DNA of 64,000 nt. Source: Steroidobacteraceae bacterium. Lineage in GTDB: Bacteria > Pseudomonadota > Gammaproteobacteria > Steroidobacterales > Steroidobacteraceae. Under the pieces are notes generated by a model, which saw nothing but the letters and a program-made list of their open reading frames with translations, searched no databases and was not told the origin of the DNA. Of the stretch, positions 47,655-57,552 are shown in pieces. Made by a program: the position numbers and the translations under genes. Position 1 is the first letter of the stretch. The number at the start of each line of letters is the position of its first letter. The stretch is taken from positions 124,001 to 188,000 of the forward strand of contig JANWJS010000033.1 in the NCBI GenBank assembly GCA_025451845.1. The letters are read 5' to 3'.

Positions 47655-47999
47655 TCAGGTATGCGCGTCCAGGAACGCGTGCAGCTGCGATCTGCTGAGA
47701 CTGCCGACGTGCGTGGCCACCGGGTGGCCGTCCTTGAAGATCATCAGCGTCGGAATGCCGCGGACGCTGTAGCGCGTCGGGGTGGCGGGATTGTCATCCA
47801 CATTCAGCTTTGCGATCGTCACCCGGTCGCCGTACTCCGCGGCGGACTCCTCGACGAGGGGCCCGATCATCCGGCAGGGTCCGCACCATTCAGCCCAGTA
47901 GTCCACGAGCACAGGTTTCGCCGCGCTGAGGACCTCCGCTTCGAACGTCTGGTCGGTTACGTTTTTGCTCGCTTGGCTCGCTTGGCTCGCTTGGCTCAT
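47655..47999 (-). CDS. trxA: thioredoxin
   Basis: Thioredoxin of 114 residues with the redox motif WCGPC (DYWAEWCGPCRMIGP), cis-proline GIPTLMIFKDG and full-length fold. The start at 47999 begins with a Ser-Gln-Ala triplet repeated three times and encoded by a 9-bp DNA repeat, an unusual N-terminal tag before the normal thioredoxin sequence (NVTDQTFEAEV). It is divergent from a LysR gene, the usual arrangement for a regulator and its target. Confidence 0.93.
   Translation of the reverse strand: MSQASQASQASKNVTDQTFEAEVLSAAKPVLVDYWAEWCGPCRMIGPLVEESAAEYGDRVTIAKLNVDDNPATPTRYSVRGIPTLMIFKDGHPVATHVGSLSRSQLHAFLDAHT
47971..47997. repeat. three tandem 9-bp repeats at the trxA start
   Basis: GCTTGGCTC repeated exactly three times, the last copy ending on the first base of the start codon complement. 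On the coding strand it reads as Ser-Gln-Ala units. Copy-number change would lengthen or shorten the N-terminus by three residues without shifting the frame. Confidence 0.9.
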
Positions 48000-48104
48000 C
48001 GGCTCAGTCCTCCTCGTTTGCACTGTGAGAGCAATCTAATGCTCCTGCAAATCGAAATAAAGCGTGCTAGCCTGAACTCATTATTCTGATTTGTGAACAA
48101 TAAG

Positions 48105-49052
48105 ATGGACAAGCTCCAGGCCATGGCGCTCTTCGTGCGGGTCGTCGAGACCGGAGGGATGGCCCGCGCCGCCGAAGGTCTGCGAATCCCGAAAGCGACC
48201 GCGACGACGCTGATCCAGAAGCTGGAGGCGTCACTCGGCGTGAAGCTGCTGAACCGCACCACCCGGCGGGTGAGCGTGACTCCGGACGGAGCTGCCTACT
48301 ACACGCGAGCCTCCGCCATCCTGGCGGAGGTTCGGGAAGCGGAAGAGGCACTGTCGCAGCGCGTCGCGGCACCGCATGGGCGGGTGCGCGTAGATGCACC
48401 CACCCTCATCGCCCGCTCGGTGATCGTGCCTGCGTTGCCGCGCTTCTTCGCCCGCTACCCTGACATGGAGCTGGCGCTGGCCTGCAACGAGCGGCATTTC
48501 GATCTGGTTGCCGAAGGAATCGATTGTGCGCTGTGGATCGGCGAGGCCACCGACCCCAGCCTGGTCACACGCCGAGTCGGATTTCTGTATTTCGCCACCT
48601 GTGCGGCGCCTGCCTACATCGCGGCACATGGGCTGCCGGCCCATCCGCGCGAGCTCGCGCGGCATCGGTGCATCAACCACTTCGCACCGAGCACGGGGGA
48701 AACCGTGGAGTGGGTGTTCTCGAAGGATGGCGAGCGCGTGCAGGCCGTGTTTCCGGGGAACCTGGCGCTCGAAGACGAGAACAGCTATGTGAGCGCCGCC
48801 GAAGCCGGGCTCGGCATCGCGCAGATGCCGGCCTTCGTGCTCAAGGAAGCGATGGAGCGCGGCACTCTCGACCTGGTGCTCGCGGACTGGCTTCCGGAGC
48901 CCTCTCCACTCTACGTAGTCTATCCGCAGAGCCGACATCTCTCGCGCCGTGTGCGTGTGTTCGTCGACTGGCTGGCTGCGCTGGCTGCGGATCATGATGG
49001 CATCCAACTGCGATCCACGCTGCCCAGCCGGCATGATTCGGACGCCGCCTAG
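48105..49052 (+). CDS. LysR-type transcriptional regulator
   Basis: Regulator of 315 residues, starting MDKLQAMALFVRVVETGGM with helix-turn-helix ARAAEGLRIPKATATTLIQKLEASLG and a standard effector domain. It belongs to the branch that often controls quinone or aromatic-stress genes. A GTG at 48093 is also in frame, but ATG at 48105 matches the family start. A dyad TTATT-N13-AATAA lies at 48081-48103. Divergent from trxA-wrbA-SDR, a plausible regulon. Confidence 0.88.
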   Translation: MDKLQAMALFVRVVETGGMARAAEGLRIPKATATTLIQKLEASLGVKLLNRTTRRVSVTPDGAAYYTRASAILAEVREAEEALSQRVAAPHGRVRVDAPTLIARSVIVPALPRFFARYPDMELALACNERHFDLVAEGIDCALWIGEATDPSLVTRRVGFLYFATCAAPAYIAAHGLPAHPRELARHRCINHFAPSTGETVEWVFSKDGERVQAVFPGNLALEDENSYVSAAEAGLGIAQMPAFVLKEAMERGTLDLVLADWLPEPSPLYVVYPQSRHLSRRVRVFVDWLAALAADHDGIQLRSTLPSRHDSDAA

Positions 49053-49187
49053 CCGGACTCAACGAGCACGTCCGAGCGTCGCGGGCAGCGACACTCGCAT
49101 GGAGGCTGAATGCACCGGTCGCAGGACCTGTTCGCGGGCATGACCCTTGCGATTGCGACCCCACGACCCCCATCCGGCAGGGCTTCC

Positions 49188-49376
49188 ATGTCAGTCATCC
49201 GATTCATTGCCCGAGGTAGTTGCCTGCTCAGCCTGATCGCCATGCTGGCGGGCTGCATCATCGCTCCCGGCCCGCGCGGAGGCTATCACGAAGGCTATTA
49301 CGATCGTCCGCACCACCGGTACTGGCACGATCACCACTGGCGCGAGTGCCACGAGCGCGACCCGTACTGCCGCTGA
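49188..49376 (+). CDS. small His-rich lipoprotein
   Basis: Protein of 62 residues. Lipoprotein signal peptide with lipobox LAGC at about residues 20-23, then a short mature part full of His, Tyr and Arg (HEGYYDRPHHRYWHDHHWREC). Many proteobacteria have such short lipoproteins of unknown function; metal binding is possible given seven or more His but is not shown. ATG at 49188 is the start that makes the signal peptide. Confidence 0.7.
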   Translation: MSVIRFIARGSCLLSLIAMLAGCIIAPGPRGGYHEGYYDRPHHRYWHDHHWRECHERDPYCR

Positions 49377-49400
49377 GGCAGCAGCGGGCGCCGCGCGCGA

Positions 49401-49862
49401 TCAGTCTCTTCCCGAGTGACCGAAGCCGCCGGCACCGCGGGTGCTGTCCTCGAAGGACGCGACGACTTCGAGGGCCACTTGCACCACGGGCACGACAACG
49501 AGCTGAGCGATGCGTTCGCCAGGTCGGATCGTGAATGGCTCACGTCCCCTGTTCCAGCAGGACACCATGAGTTGGCCCTGGTAGTCGGAGTCGATGAGGC
49601 CGACGAGGTTGCCCAACACGATCCCGTGTTTGTGGCCCAGACCTGACCGCGGCAGGATCACAGCCGCCAGCCCGGGATCATCCAGATGAATGGCCACGCC
49701 TGTCGGGATCAGCTCGGCGCGGCCGGGCTGGAGATCGAGCGGCGCATCGAGGCAGGCGCGCAGATCCAGCCCTGCCGAGCCCGAAGTCGCGTACGTCGGC
49801 AGCGGAAACTCCGTGCCGACGCGCCGGTCGAAAATCCTGATTTTGAGGGGCCGTGTCGTCAT
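49401..49862 (-). CDS. dut: deoxyuridine 5'-triphosphate nucleotidohydrolase
   Basis: dUTPase of 153 residues, the trimeric type: motifs [47 protein letters not shown] and the C-terminal lid [11 protein letters not shown]. It keeps uracil out of DNA and supplies dUMP. Its start overlaps the coaBC stop by 4 bp, as in E. coli, where the same two genes are adjacent. Confidence 0.97.
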   Translation of the reverse strand: MTTRPLKIRIFDRRVGTEFPLPTYATSGSAGLDLRACLDAPLDLQPGRAELIPTGVAIHLDDPGLAAVILPRSGLGHKHGIVLGNLVGLIDSDYQGQLMVSCWNRGREPFTIRPGERIAQLVVVPVVQVALEVVASFEDSTRGAGGFGHSGRD

Positions 49863-51085
49863 GCCTGCGCCGAATCGCGCTGCGCCGTGCCCGCGCGGGA
49901 CGCGGCGTACGATTCGGCGATGAGGCGGACCAGCTCACGGGCCAGGGAAACCTTCGTGCCGTGGCCGAGGTCGCGGCGCGCGTTGCGCCAGAGGACGATG
50001 AGACGATTGTCCTCGCACTCGAAGACTTTGTTGTCGCCCACCTCGTTGGCCGCGATCATGTCGAGGTTTTTCTTGAGGAGCTTGGCGCGCGCGTTCTGCT
50101 CGACCGATTCCGTCTCCGCCGCAAAGCCCACTACGAAAGGCCGGCCGGCGCGCGCAGCCACGGTCGCCAACACGTCGGGGGTACGCTCCATGTTGAGGTC
50201 GAGGGTATTGGCGGTCTTCTTGATCTTCTGGCCGTGAGGATTCGCGGGCCGGTAGTCGGCTACCGCCGCCGTCGAAATGAAGATGTCGGCATCCGCCACT
50301 TCCCGCAGTACGGCGGTCAGCATGCTGTCCGCGTTTTCTACGTCGACCCGCCGCACGCCGGAGGGAGTTGGAAGGCTGACAGGCCCGGCGACGAGGACGA
50401 CCTCGGCCCCCGCTTCGCGTGCGGCCTGCGCGACCGCGAAGCCCATCTTGCCGGAGCTGCGGTTGCTGATGAAGCGCACGGGGTCGATCCGCTCGCGCGT
50501 GGGACCCGCGGTGATGAGCACCCGCCGGCCCTGGAGCGGACCGCTGCGCGGCAGCAGCATATCGACGCGGTCGGCGATCTCGAGCGGCTCCAGCATCCGC
50601 CCCTCGCCGACTTCGCCGCAGGCCTGCTCGCCCTCTGCGGGCCCCAGCACCTGAACGCCTCGTTGGCGAAGCGTCGCGACGTTCGCCGCCGTGGCGGCGT
50701 TGCCCCACATGATGCGGTTCATGGCGGGCGCGACGGCGATCGGCGACTGCGTGGCCAGGCATAGCGTGGCGAGCAGGTCATTCGCGTGCCCGCCGGCCAG
50801 ACGGGCCAGGAAATCGGCGCTGGCCGGAGCAACGAGCACCAGCTCCGCCCAGCGCGCGAGCTCGATGTGTCCCATGGCCGCTTCCGCCGCCGCATCCCAG
50901 AGCTCGGCGCGCACGGTACGGCCGGAAAGGGCCTGGAAGGTCATCGGGCCCACGAACTCCCGGGCCGCGGCCGTCATGACGACCTGCACCTCGGCGCCGC
51001 GCTCGTGCAGCCGCCGTACCAGATCCGCGGCCTTATAGGCGGCAATACCGCCGGTCACGCCGAGCAGGATGCGTTTGCCTTGCAT
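49859..51085 (-). CDS. coaBC: bifunctional phosphopantothenoylcysteine synthetase/decarboxylase
   Basis: Bifunctional CoA-synthesis enzyme of 408 residues. The N-terminal flavoprotein decarboxylase (CoaC) has [10 protein letters not shown], the His in [10 protein letters not shown] and PAMNRIMW. The C-terminal synthetase (CoaB) starts near residue 190 ([29 protein letters not shown]). ATG at 51085 is used, dropping 12 codons of open frame. Translationally coupled to dut and divergent from radC. Confidence 0.96.
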   Translation of the reverse strand: MQGKRILLGVTGGIAAYKAADLVRRLHERGAEVQVVMTAAAREFVGPMTFQALSGRTVRAELWDAAAEAAMGHIELARWAELVLVAPASADFLARLAGGHANDLLATLCLATQSPIAVAPAMNRIMWGNAATAANVATLRQRGVQVLGPAEGEQACGEVGEGRMLEPLEIADRVDMLLPRSGPLQGRRVLITAGPTRERIDPVRFISNRSSGKMGFAVAQAAREAGAEVVLVAGPVSLPTPSGVRRVDVENADSMLTAVLREVADADIFISTAAVADYRPANPHGQKIKKTANTLDLNMERTPDVLATVAARAGRPFVVGFAAETESVEQNARAKLLKKNLDMIAANEVGDNKVFECEDNRLIVLWRNARRDLGHGTKVSLARELVRLIAESYAASRAGTAQRDSAQA

Positions 51086-51311
51086 GACCGGATTATCAGT
51101 CGCCGCTCCCCGACGGCGCAAACGAACGCATCAGAAAAAATTCCAGGGAGCGATTTTGAGGGCCCAAAGCGCCGGGCCCCGCGGGGCGACGCCCAGGAAG
51201 GGGCGCGCAAATGCGGCCTTTCTCCCCAAAGAGCCGCCATTGACCCCCTCGCCCGGGCCCCACCCGCCGCGCCATCATGGCCGCGGTGACCGGGTAAGCA
51301 CAGGAGGCCCC

Positions 51312-52040
51312 ATGGAACTTACAGCGAGCACGGCCGGCGAAGCCGGTACTTTGAACGGGGCCGGCGCCCTTACCATCCGGGAATGGCCGGAAGCGGAGCG
51401 TCCCCGGGAGAAGCTGCTCGCCCGCGGCGCCCACGCGCTTTCGGACGCGGAGCTGCTCGCCCTGCTCCTCGGCTCGGGGATCCCCGGCTGCTCGGCCGTC
51501 GCCATGGCCCGCTCCCTCCTCAAGGACTTCGGCTGCCTGCGGGAGCTGCTGAACGCGCGCCTCACTCGCTGGCGGCGCAAAGGCATAGGCTCGGCCCGCT
51601 ACGCCGCCGTGCAGGCCGCCGTGGAGCTGGCGAAGCGGCATCTGCTCGAAGAGATGCGCATCGGCTCACCGCTCACGACCCCCCAGGCGACCTACCGCTA
51701 TCTACACGCGCAGCTGCGCGATCGCCCCTACGAGATTTTCTGCTGCCTCTATCTGGACAACCGGCACCGCCTGATCGCCTTCGAGGAGCTTTTCCGCGGC
51801 ACCGTTGACTGCGCGCAAGTGCACCCGCGAGAAGTGCTGCGTCAGGCCCTGCTGCACAACGCGACATCCCTGATCGTCGCGCACAACCACCCCTCCGGTT
51901 CTCTGGAGCCCAGCCCGGCGGATGACTTCATCACCCGCCGTCTCAAGGATCTCCTGGCTCTCATGGATGTGCGCCTGGTCGATCACATCATCGTCGGCGA
52001 CAGCCGGTGCTACTCCTTCGCCGAGCACGGGCTGCTCTAG
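51312..52040 (+). CDS. radC: RadC/JAB-domain protein
   Basis: Protein of 242 residues: N-terminal helix-hairpin-helix region (REKLLARGAHALSDAELLALLLGSG) and C-terminal JAB/MPN metal site with the conserved Glu (FEELFRGTVD) and HNHPSGSLEPSPAD. Once thought a DNA repair protein; its true role is unsettled. ATG at 51312 has a strong GGAGG box. The gene lies divergent to coaBC, as in E. coli. Confidence 0.95.
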   Translation: MELTASTAGEAGTLNGAGALTIREWPEAERPREKLLARGAHALSDAELLALLLGSGIPGCSAVAMARSLLKDFGCLRELLNARLTRWRRKGIGSARYAAVQAAVELAKRHLLEEMRIGSPLTTPQATYRYLHAQLRDRPYEIFCCLYLDNRHRLIAFEELFRGTVDCAQVHPREVLRQALLHNATSLIVAHNHPSGSLEPSPADDFITRRLKDLLALMDVRLVDHIIVGDSRCYSFAEHGLL

Positions 52041-52153
52041 GGCCATAGCGCCGGACGCCCGTACCGCGTTTCGCTGTCGGGTTTGCCGCGCCGAATCCGA
52101 TCTACTGGATGGAGCTCCAAATCGAATAAAGGGAGGGCCCATCCTTGAACCCC

Positions 52154-53641
52154 ATGAGATTCACGCGCGCCCGAAAAGCGCTCGCGGCATCGATCGCCGC
52201 ATTCATCGTCGCTCCCGGCTACGCCGATCCCGCACACCTGCGCGCCAGCATCGTCGTTGCGCCGGACCCTCACGGTCTGATGGGCACCCTGAAAATCGAC
52301 GGGCCGATCGATCGCAGCGGGCCATTCTTCCAAAGCCTGGGCACGAACGGACGCAGCTGCGCCACCTGTCATGATCCTGAGGAGGCGATGAGCTTCACTC
52401 CCGCGCACGCCGACATGATCTTCGCCACGAGCCGCGGCAAGGATCCGCTGTTCGCATCCGTAGACGGCGCGAACTGCGACAGCGTCGCGGCCAGAGACCG
52501 TGCCGGCCACAGCTTGATTCTGCAGAATGGGCTGCTGCGCATCGCGCTTCCCGTGCCTCCGAACGCGGAATTCTCGATTTCGGTCGTCAGCGACCCATAC
52601 GGCTGCGCACTGCGCATCGACCCCAAGACGCACGTCCTGACCGTATCCGTCTACAGGCGTCCTCTCCCGGCTACCAATCTGTCATTTCTCAGTGCTGTGA
52701 TGTCCGACGGCCGTGAAACCATCGCGCCGCTGACCAACGGAGCCAGCTACTCGGCCAACCTGCGTGCCGACCTGACTCAGCAGGCGATCGATGCCACGAC
52801 AGGACATGCTCAGGCCACCTCTGCGCCCACGCCGGGGCAGGCCGACGGCATCGTCGACTTCGAGCTCGCTCTGTATACGGCGCAACTGTGGGATCATCGG
52901 GCGGGTCCGCTGGATGGCCGCGGGACTTCCGGTGGCCCGATCCACCTTGCGGCGCAGTCCTATTATCCCGGCATCAACGACACTCTCGGTCAGGATCCGA
53001 ATGGAATCCCGTTCGATCCGGGTGCGATGACGCTGTATGGCAGCTGGGCACAGACTCCGTCCGTGTCAGGCCCTGACATCGAGAATCGCGGCGCCCGCGC
53101 CAGGATCGCCGCTGGCGAGCTGCTGTTCGACACTGCACCGCTCACCATCACCCATGTGCGCGGCCTCAACGACAATCCCGCGCTCGGCCAACCGGCCTCG
53201 TTCAAAGGGACTTGCACGACGTGTCACGACGCACCGAACGTGGGCAATCACTCGCTGCCACTGCCGCTCGACATCGGCACCAGCCATACGGGGAATCCTT
53301 CATTCGAATCCGATCCGGTCATCGCGTCGGCCGTGAGCCAGCTCTCGATGCCAAACCTGCCCGTCTTCCTGATCTCCGGCTGTCCGGACCCTTTCAGCCC
53401 AGGTCAGAGCACCTCCTTTTACACGACCGATCCGGCCCGCGCGCTGATCACGGGTCACTGCAGCGACTTCAATCGCGTCAAGGGACCGATCCTGCGCGGG
53501 CTCGCCGCGCGGGCGCCCTACTTTCACAACGGTGCTGCGGCGACGCTGCGCGAGGTAGTGAGCTTCTACGATCAGCGGTTCCAGATGGGACTGACGAAGG
53601 CGCAAAAGGAGGAGCTCGCCGCGTTCCTCAATTCGCTATAG
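52154..53641 (+). CDS. dihaem cytochrome c (cytochrome c peroxidase/MauG-like)
   Basis: Secreted protein of 495 residues with signal peptide (ASIAAFIVAPGYADP) and two haem c sites, CATCH near residue 73 and CTTCH near residue 355. The C-terminal end (KGPILRGLAARAPYFHNGAAATLREVVSFYDQRF) matches the MauG/CcpA peroxidase family. The substrate could be peroxide or a protein. TTG at 52145 is also open but ATG at 52154 is preferred. Converges with the kinase gene, overlapping it by 14 bp. Confidence 0.87.
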   Translation: MRFTRARKALAASIAAFIVAPGYADPAHLRASIVVAPDPHGLMGTLKIDGPIDRSGPFFQSLGTNGRSCATCHDPEEAMSFTPAHADMIFATSRGKDPLFASVDGANCDSVAARDRAGHSLILQNGLLRIALPVPPNAEFSISVVSDPYGCALRIDPKTHVLTVSVYRRPLPATNLSFLSAVMSDGRETIAPLTNGASYSANLRADLTQQAIDATTGHAQATSAPTPGQADGIVDFELALYTAQLWDHRAGPLDGRGTSGGPIHLAAQSYYPGINDTLGQDPNGIPFDPGAMTLYGSWAQTPSVSGPDIENRGARARIAAGELLFDTAPLTITHVRGLNDNPALGQPASFKGTCTTCHDAPNVGNHSLPLPLDIGTSHTGNPSFESDPVIASAVSQLSMPNLPVFLISGCPDPFSPGQSTSFYTTDPARALITGHCSDFNRVKGPILRGLAARAPYFHNGAAATLREVVSFYDQRFQMGLTKAQKEELAAFLNSL

Positions 53642-56318
53642 CGGCCCGAGCCGCGACGACGAGGGGCTGCGCCGGGAGGAGATTCGCCTCGAGATGACGG
53701 AGCGCCGCGCGTGCGTCGGCCGCCGCCGCGTCGGCCTGGCCAAGCGCCTTCTCCGCCTGCGCGCGCGCGAGCAATGCCTCGCCAACCCACGCCGATGACG
53801 TGTCGTCAACGGCAGCGGCGTTCGCCAGCGCGACGGCGCTCGCTGCATATCTGGCGGCATTCGCATAGTCGCCGTTCTGCATCGCGGCTCGAGCGGTCAG
53901 CACCTCGAGGTCGTAGCTGTCCGGGTTGATGGGCTGGCGGCGCGCGGCTATCAGGCTGCGCGCGATACCGAGGCGGTGCGATGCGGCATCGATGCGACCG
54001 TGTGCAAGGTCCAGGCGCGCATGGACGAGAAGCAAGCGGACCGCTTCGGCGCTCTGGTTCCCGGCTGCGAGTGCGTGGGTTTCGCCCGATGCGAGCGCTG
54101 CCCAGCGGGAGTCCGCCGCGGCCAGTTCGTTGCGCTCGAGGGCCGAAATCACGGTCATCGCAGGATAGAAGGTCTGCGAGGCGAGGTATCCGGCCGCGCC
54201 GGCCGCCTGCGTGGCGCGCACCAGCTGCGCATCGGCTGTTGGATCACCGGCCAGGGTTGCGGCCGCCGCCCGACAACCGGCCACATAAAAGGGAGGCTCG
54301 AACCCGGGATCCCCGCGGCGCGCACCCGTCAGCGCCTGGTCGATCAACCGTACGGCCTGCTGCGGCTGGCCACCACCGACTAGGGCGCGACAGGCGTTGG
54401 ACAGCATCGCCCAATAGGAGGAGGTATCGGATCGCCCGATCTCCCGCATCAGCGTGAGCAGATCGCGCATGACCCACCAGCCGCCGCGATAATCGCCGGC
54501 GAAAATCAGCGCTCTGCCGAGATTGTTGGTCGTGCTCGTGTAACGCGATGCCGCATACATCCCCGCGTCGACGAGCATCTGCTGCGCTGCCCTCTCACGC
54601 GCGACAGCTTGGCCATAGTCTCCCTGGGCTTGCCACACGAGCGCCGCGGAATCGGCGCACGCGGCGACGATGCGGGGCCCCGGGGAATCGACTCGTCGCA
54701 GATTTTCGCGACCCACCGCCAGAGAGGTCCGCGCGCCGGCGAGATCCCCGGCGAGCACCAGGTCCGCGGCATGGTCGCAGGCAAATTGCGCGGTGATGAT
54801 GGGATCGTGCACCCGGCTGTTGATCGCCTCGACTTCGCGGAGCACGGCCGCGGCGGCGCGGTACTCGCCGATGTCGATATAGCGGCCGGACACATCGACG
54901 AGCAGCCACGCGGCGAGCACGGGTGACTTGGCGTAGCGTCGTGCTATGAACCTGCGGGCGCGGTCGAGGCGATCGCGCACGAGGTCGCCCGGGATGCGGC
55001 TCAGGCTATCGCCGATCACGAATTCGGTGAGATCGGCCTGGGCTTGCGCGCGCTGCGCCTGCGAGAGAGCGTAATCCCGCTGGGACCGGGCTTCGAGCAT
55101 CTGCGCGAGCGCGAACACGCTCGTACCGATCAGCGCCAGTGCGATGAGCATTGCGGAGGCGACTCCGCCCCGATGGCGGCGGACGAATCGGACGGCACGG
55201 TAGCCGACGGTGTAGGGCCGCGCCTGAACCGGCTCGTGCGCCAGAAAGCGCCGCAGGTCGCTGGCAAAGTCTCCGACGCTCTCGTAGCGATCTCCCGCGT
55301 CTTTTTCGAGCGCCTTGGCGAGGATGTTGTCCAGGTCTCCGAGCGTACGGCGGCGGCCTGACTGAGCAGTGGCCGCCACGGAGGCGCGCAGCGGCTGTGT
55401 TGTGAGTGTCGCGTACATCAGCTCCGCATCAGTTGCGGCTGTCGTGCTCCCGGCGAACGGGTGTCTGCCGACGAGGAGCTCGTAGAGCATCGTGCCGAGG
55501 GCGTAAACGTCGGTCGCCGTAGTGACGGGATTTCCCAGCAATTGCTCGGGCGCCGCGTAGCGTGGCGTGAGGCCTTGCAGCATCGTGCGCGTCGGTGCCG
55601 CCTCTGAGCTCGCATCCACGAGCTTAGCGATACCAAAGTCAAGAAGCTTCACCGTCCCTTGTTGCGTGACCAGCACGTTCGAAGGCTTCAAATCCCGATG
55701 AACGATCAGGTGGCGATGCGCGTGCGCGACGGCGTCCGTCACGTCGAGGATGAGTCTGATCCGCGCCTCTGCGTCCAGCGCGCCATGGGCGCAGTACGCG
55801 TCGATGGGTCTTCCCTCCACGTACTCGAGGACGAGATACGGTTGTCCATCTTCGAGGACTCCGGCGTCGATCAGGCGCGCAATATTGGGATGATCGAGCC
55901 TCGCAAGCAGGCGTCCCTCGAGCAGGAAATGCTGCTCCCCGGCCCGCCCGCGCCAGGCAAGATGCAACATTTTGATGGCGACGGAGGCGTCATAGCGACC
56001 GTCCGTCCTCTTTGCCCGCCAAACGCTTCCCATGCCGCCGCGGCCTATCTCGGCCTCGATCACGTATGGACCGATACATCGCCCGAGGAGCGCAGTCGTG
56101 GCCGGCGGAGGTTGCGGGAGCGGCAGCGGTGTTCCCAGGAAGCCGGCAAACCGGTCATCCTGCCTGGCGCGGAGCAGGCAGCCGACCTCGGCGGCGGCCG
56201 CCGGATCGTCTCGCTCCAGAGCGGTCAGATAGCCCGGCCATTGGTCCTCGGGGAGCTCGAAGAGTCGATCGAGGTGGCCGCTCAGCCGTCGCCAGCGCTC
56301 GCTGTCGAGGTTCGACAC
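53628..56318 (-). CDS. membrane Ser/Thr protein kinase with TPR-like C-terminus
   Basis: Protein of 896 residues. The kinase domain is at about 85-345: GRGGMGSVWRA (P-loop), VAIKML, HRDLKPSNVL (catalytic) and LLDFGIAKL. One membrane helix follows near 390 (VASAMLIALALIGTSVFALAQ), and a 480-residue extracytoplasmic helical-repeat domain. It starts with GTG at 56318, three bases after the ECF sigma gene stop, so the two genes form an operon. Sigma/kinase pairs of this kind are known in which the kinase phosphorylates the sigma factor; for this pair it is an inference. Confidence 0.9.
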   Translation of the reverse strand: MSNLDSERWRRLSGHLDRLFELPEDQWPGYLTALERDDPAAAAEVGCLLRARQDDRFAGFLGTPLPLPQPPPATTALLGRCIGPYVIEAEIGRGGMGSVWRAKRTDGRYDASVAIKMLHLAWRGRAGEQHFLLEGRLLARLDHPNIARLIDAGVLEDGQPYLVLEYVEGRPIDAYCAHGALDAEARIRLILDVTDAVAHAHRHLIVHRDLKPSNVLVTQQGTVKLLDFGIAKLVDASSEAAPTRTMLQGLTPRYAAPEQLLGNPVTTATDVYALGTMLYELLVGRHPFAGSTTAATDAELMYATLTTQPLRASVAATAQSGRRRTLGDLDNILAKALEKDAGDRYESVGDFASDLRRFLAHEPVQARPYTVGYRAVRFVRRHRGGVASAMLIALALIGTSVFALAQMLEARSQRDYALSQAQRAQAQADLTEFVIGDSLSRIPGDLVRDRLDRARRFIARRYAKSPVLAAWLLVDVSGRYIDIGEYRAAAAVLREVEAINSRVHDPIITAQFACDHAADLVLAGDLAGARTSLAVGRENLRRVDSPGPRIVAACADSAALVWQAQGDYGQAVARERAAQQMLVDAGMYAASRYTSTTNNLGRALIFAGDYRGGWWVMRDLLTLMREIGRSDTSSYWAMLSNACRALVGGGQPQQAVRLIDQALTGARRGDPGFEPPFYVAGCRAAAATLAGDPTADAQLVRATQAAGAAGYLASQTFYPAMTVISALERNELAAADSRWAALASGETHALAAGNQSAEAVRLLLVHARLDLAHGRIDAASHRLGIARSLIAARRQPINPDSYDLEVLTARAAMQNGDYANAARYAASAVALANAAAVDDTSSAWVGEALLARAQAEKALGQADAAAADARAALRHLEANLLPAQPLVVAARAAIAN

Positions 56319-56321
56319 CGT

Positions 56322-56882
56322 TCAATCTCCCGCTTCGAGATCGCGGAATAGCAGGAGGCGCGCCTTTTCCCAGTCGCGCTGCACGGTGCGCTCCGAGGTT
56401 GCACGAACGCGCGCAATCTCGGCGAACGAGAAGCCGCAGAAGTACTTGAGGTCGACGACTTCCGCGAGACGCGGATCCAGTCGCGCCAGCTCATCCAGCG
56501 CGTCCGAGAGCCGCGTCAGCTCCGCGGCATCTGCCACCTCTTGGCCAATCGTCGTGCTGAGCTGTGTGATCTCGAACCCGGCACCCCGCTTCAGAGCCTG
56601 CTGCCGCCGGGCGAAATCGATGAGCAATCCGCGCATGGCGCGCGCGGTGTATCCGAGGAACTTGCCGCGCTCCTCGAAGGCGACTCCCGGCCGCCCGGCA
56701 AGGTTGAGGTACGCCTCGTGAACGAGCGTCGTGGGACTTACGCCCATGCCCGGAAAGCGCCTGAGCTCCCGCTCGGCGAGGTTGCGCAGCTGCGCATAAG
56801 AAGTGGCGAAGAGCTTTTTGTCGTCCCCGGTACCGGGCCGCTGGTCCGCCACAGCTTGCCCGCCCCGCATGTCGTCGCTCAT
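56322..56882 (-). CDS. ECF-type RNA polymerase sigma factor (kinase-linked)
   Basis: Sigma factor of 186 residues with region 2 (SPTTLVHEAYLNLAG and RGLLIDFARRQQALKRG) and region 4 (LDELARLDPRLAEVVDLKYFCGFSFAEIARVRATSERTVQRDWEKARLLL), the ECF-like family (Sigma-70_ECF, TIGR02999 type) that sits next to TPR Ser/Thr kinases. No anti-sigma gene is present. ATG at 56882 gives the canonical start. The target promoters cannot be told from this window. Confidence 0.88.
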   Translation of the reverse strand: MSDDMRGGQAVADQRPGTGDDKKLFATSYAQLRNLAERELRRFPGMGVSPTTLVHEAYLNLAGRPGVAFEERGKFLGYTARAMRGLLIDFARRQQALKRGAGFEITQLSTTIGQEVADAAELTRLSDALDELARLDPRLAEVVDLKYFCGFSFAEIARVRATSERTVQRDWEKARLLLFRDLEAGD

Positions 56883-57063
56883 TTCGGCCCCCGCGCGAGA
56901 CCCCACGGGACAGCCGACAATATGCTCAAAAGGCGTGCCCCCTGCAACAATTGGACGGCTGCGAGGCTTGTTCCGGTTGCGTGAGGCTGGTATAAAGCTC
57001 GGCTCGCGCGAGGCGGCCGCAGCTGCCCCGCACCCAAGTAGCTGAATTTCAAGGGCGATTCAT

Positions 57064-57300
57064 ATGTCGCGCGTCTGCGAGATCACCGGGAAAGGCCCGG
57101 CCGTCGGAAACCGCGTCTCCCACGCGAACAACAAGAAGCGCCGCCGCTTCCTGCCGAACCTGCACACCCAGCGGTTCTGGCTGGAAACCGAGAAGCGGTG
57201 GGTTTCGCTGCGCGTGTCCACCCACGGCATGCGCACGATCGAGAAGAAGGGCATCGACAAGGTCGTTGCCGAGCTCCGTGCCCAAGGCCGGAAGGTCTGA
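57064..57300 (+). CDS. rpmB: 50S ribosomal protein L28
   Basis: Protein of 78 residues with [28 protein letters not shown], the L28 signature. It is followed 10 bp later by rpmG, the usual pair. Confidence 0.98.
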   Translation: MSRVCEITGKGPAVGNRVSHANNKKRRRFLPNLHTQRFWLETEKRWVSLRVSTHGMRTIEKKGIDKVVAELRAQGRKV

Positions 57301-57310
57301 AGGAGCCTCC

Positions 57311-57466
57311 ATGCGTGAGAAGGTCAAGCTACTCTCCTCTGCCGGTACCGGCCATTTCTACGTGACCACCAAAAACAAGCGCCTGCATCCCGATAAGCTC
57401 GAGGTGCGCAAGTTCGACCCGGTGGCGCGCAAGCACGTCCCCTACAAAGAGACCAAGATCAAGTAA
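57311..57466 (+). CDS. rpmG: 50S ribosomal protein L33
   Basis: Protein of 51 residues, [23 protein letters not shown] through KETKIK, the L33 pattern without zinc-binding CxxC pairs. Shine-Dalgarno AAGGAG lies just before the ATG at 57311. Confidence 0.98.
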   Translation: MREKVKLLSSAGTGHFYVTTKNKRLHPDKLEVRKFDPVARKHVPYKETKIK

Positions 57467-57476
57467 CCCGGCCGCC

Positions 57477-57493
57477 CGCCCTGGGGCAGGGCG
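57477..57493. terminator. hairpin between convergent rpmG and ftsX
   Basis: CGCCCTG-GGG-CAGGGCG, a perfect 7-bp stem 10 bp after rpmG. No T run follows, so it is only a probable stop signal. Confidence 0.4.
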
Positions 57494-57552
57494 CGCCGGT
57501 CGACTCAATCTGGGATCACCCTCTGACCGAGTCGCCAAGCCCGTGGACGAGG

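Noticed and set aside
48081-48103. Firm LysR operator between trxA and the LysR gene
   Set aside because: The TTATT/AATAA dyad has short arms in AT-rich sequence and partly overlaps the alternative start, so it is mentioned only within the LysR entry.
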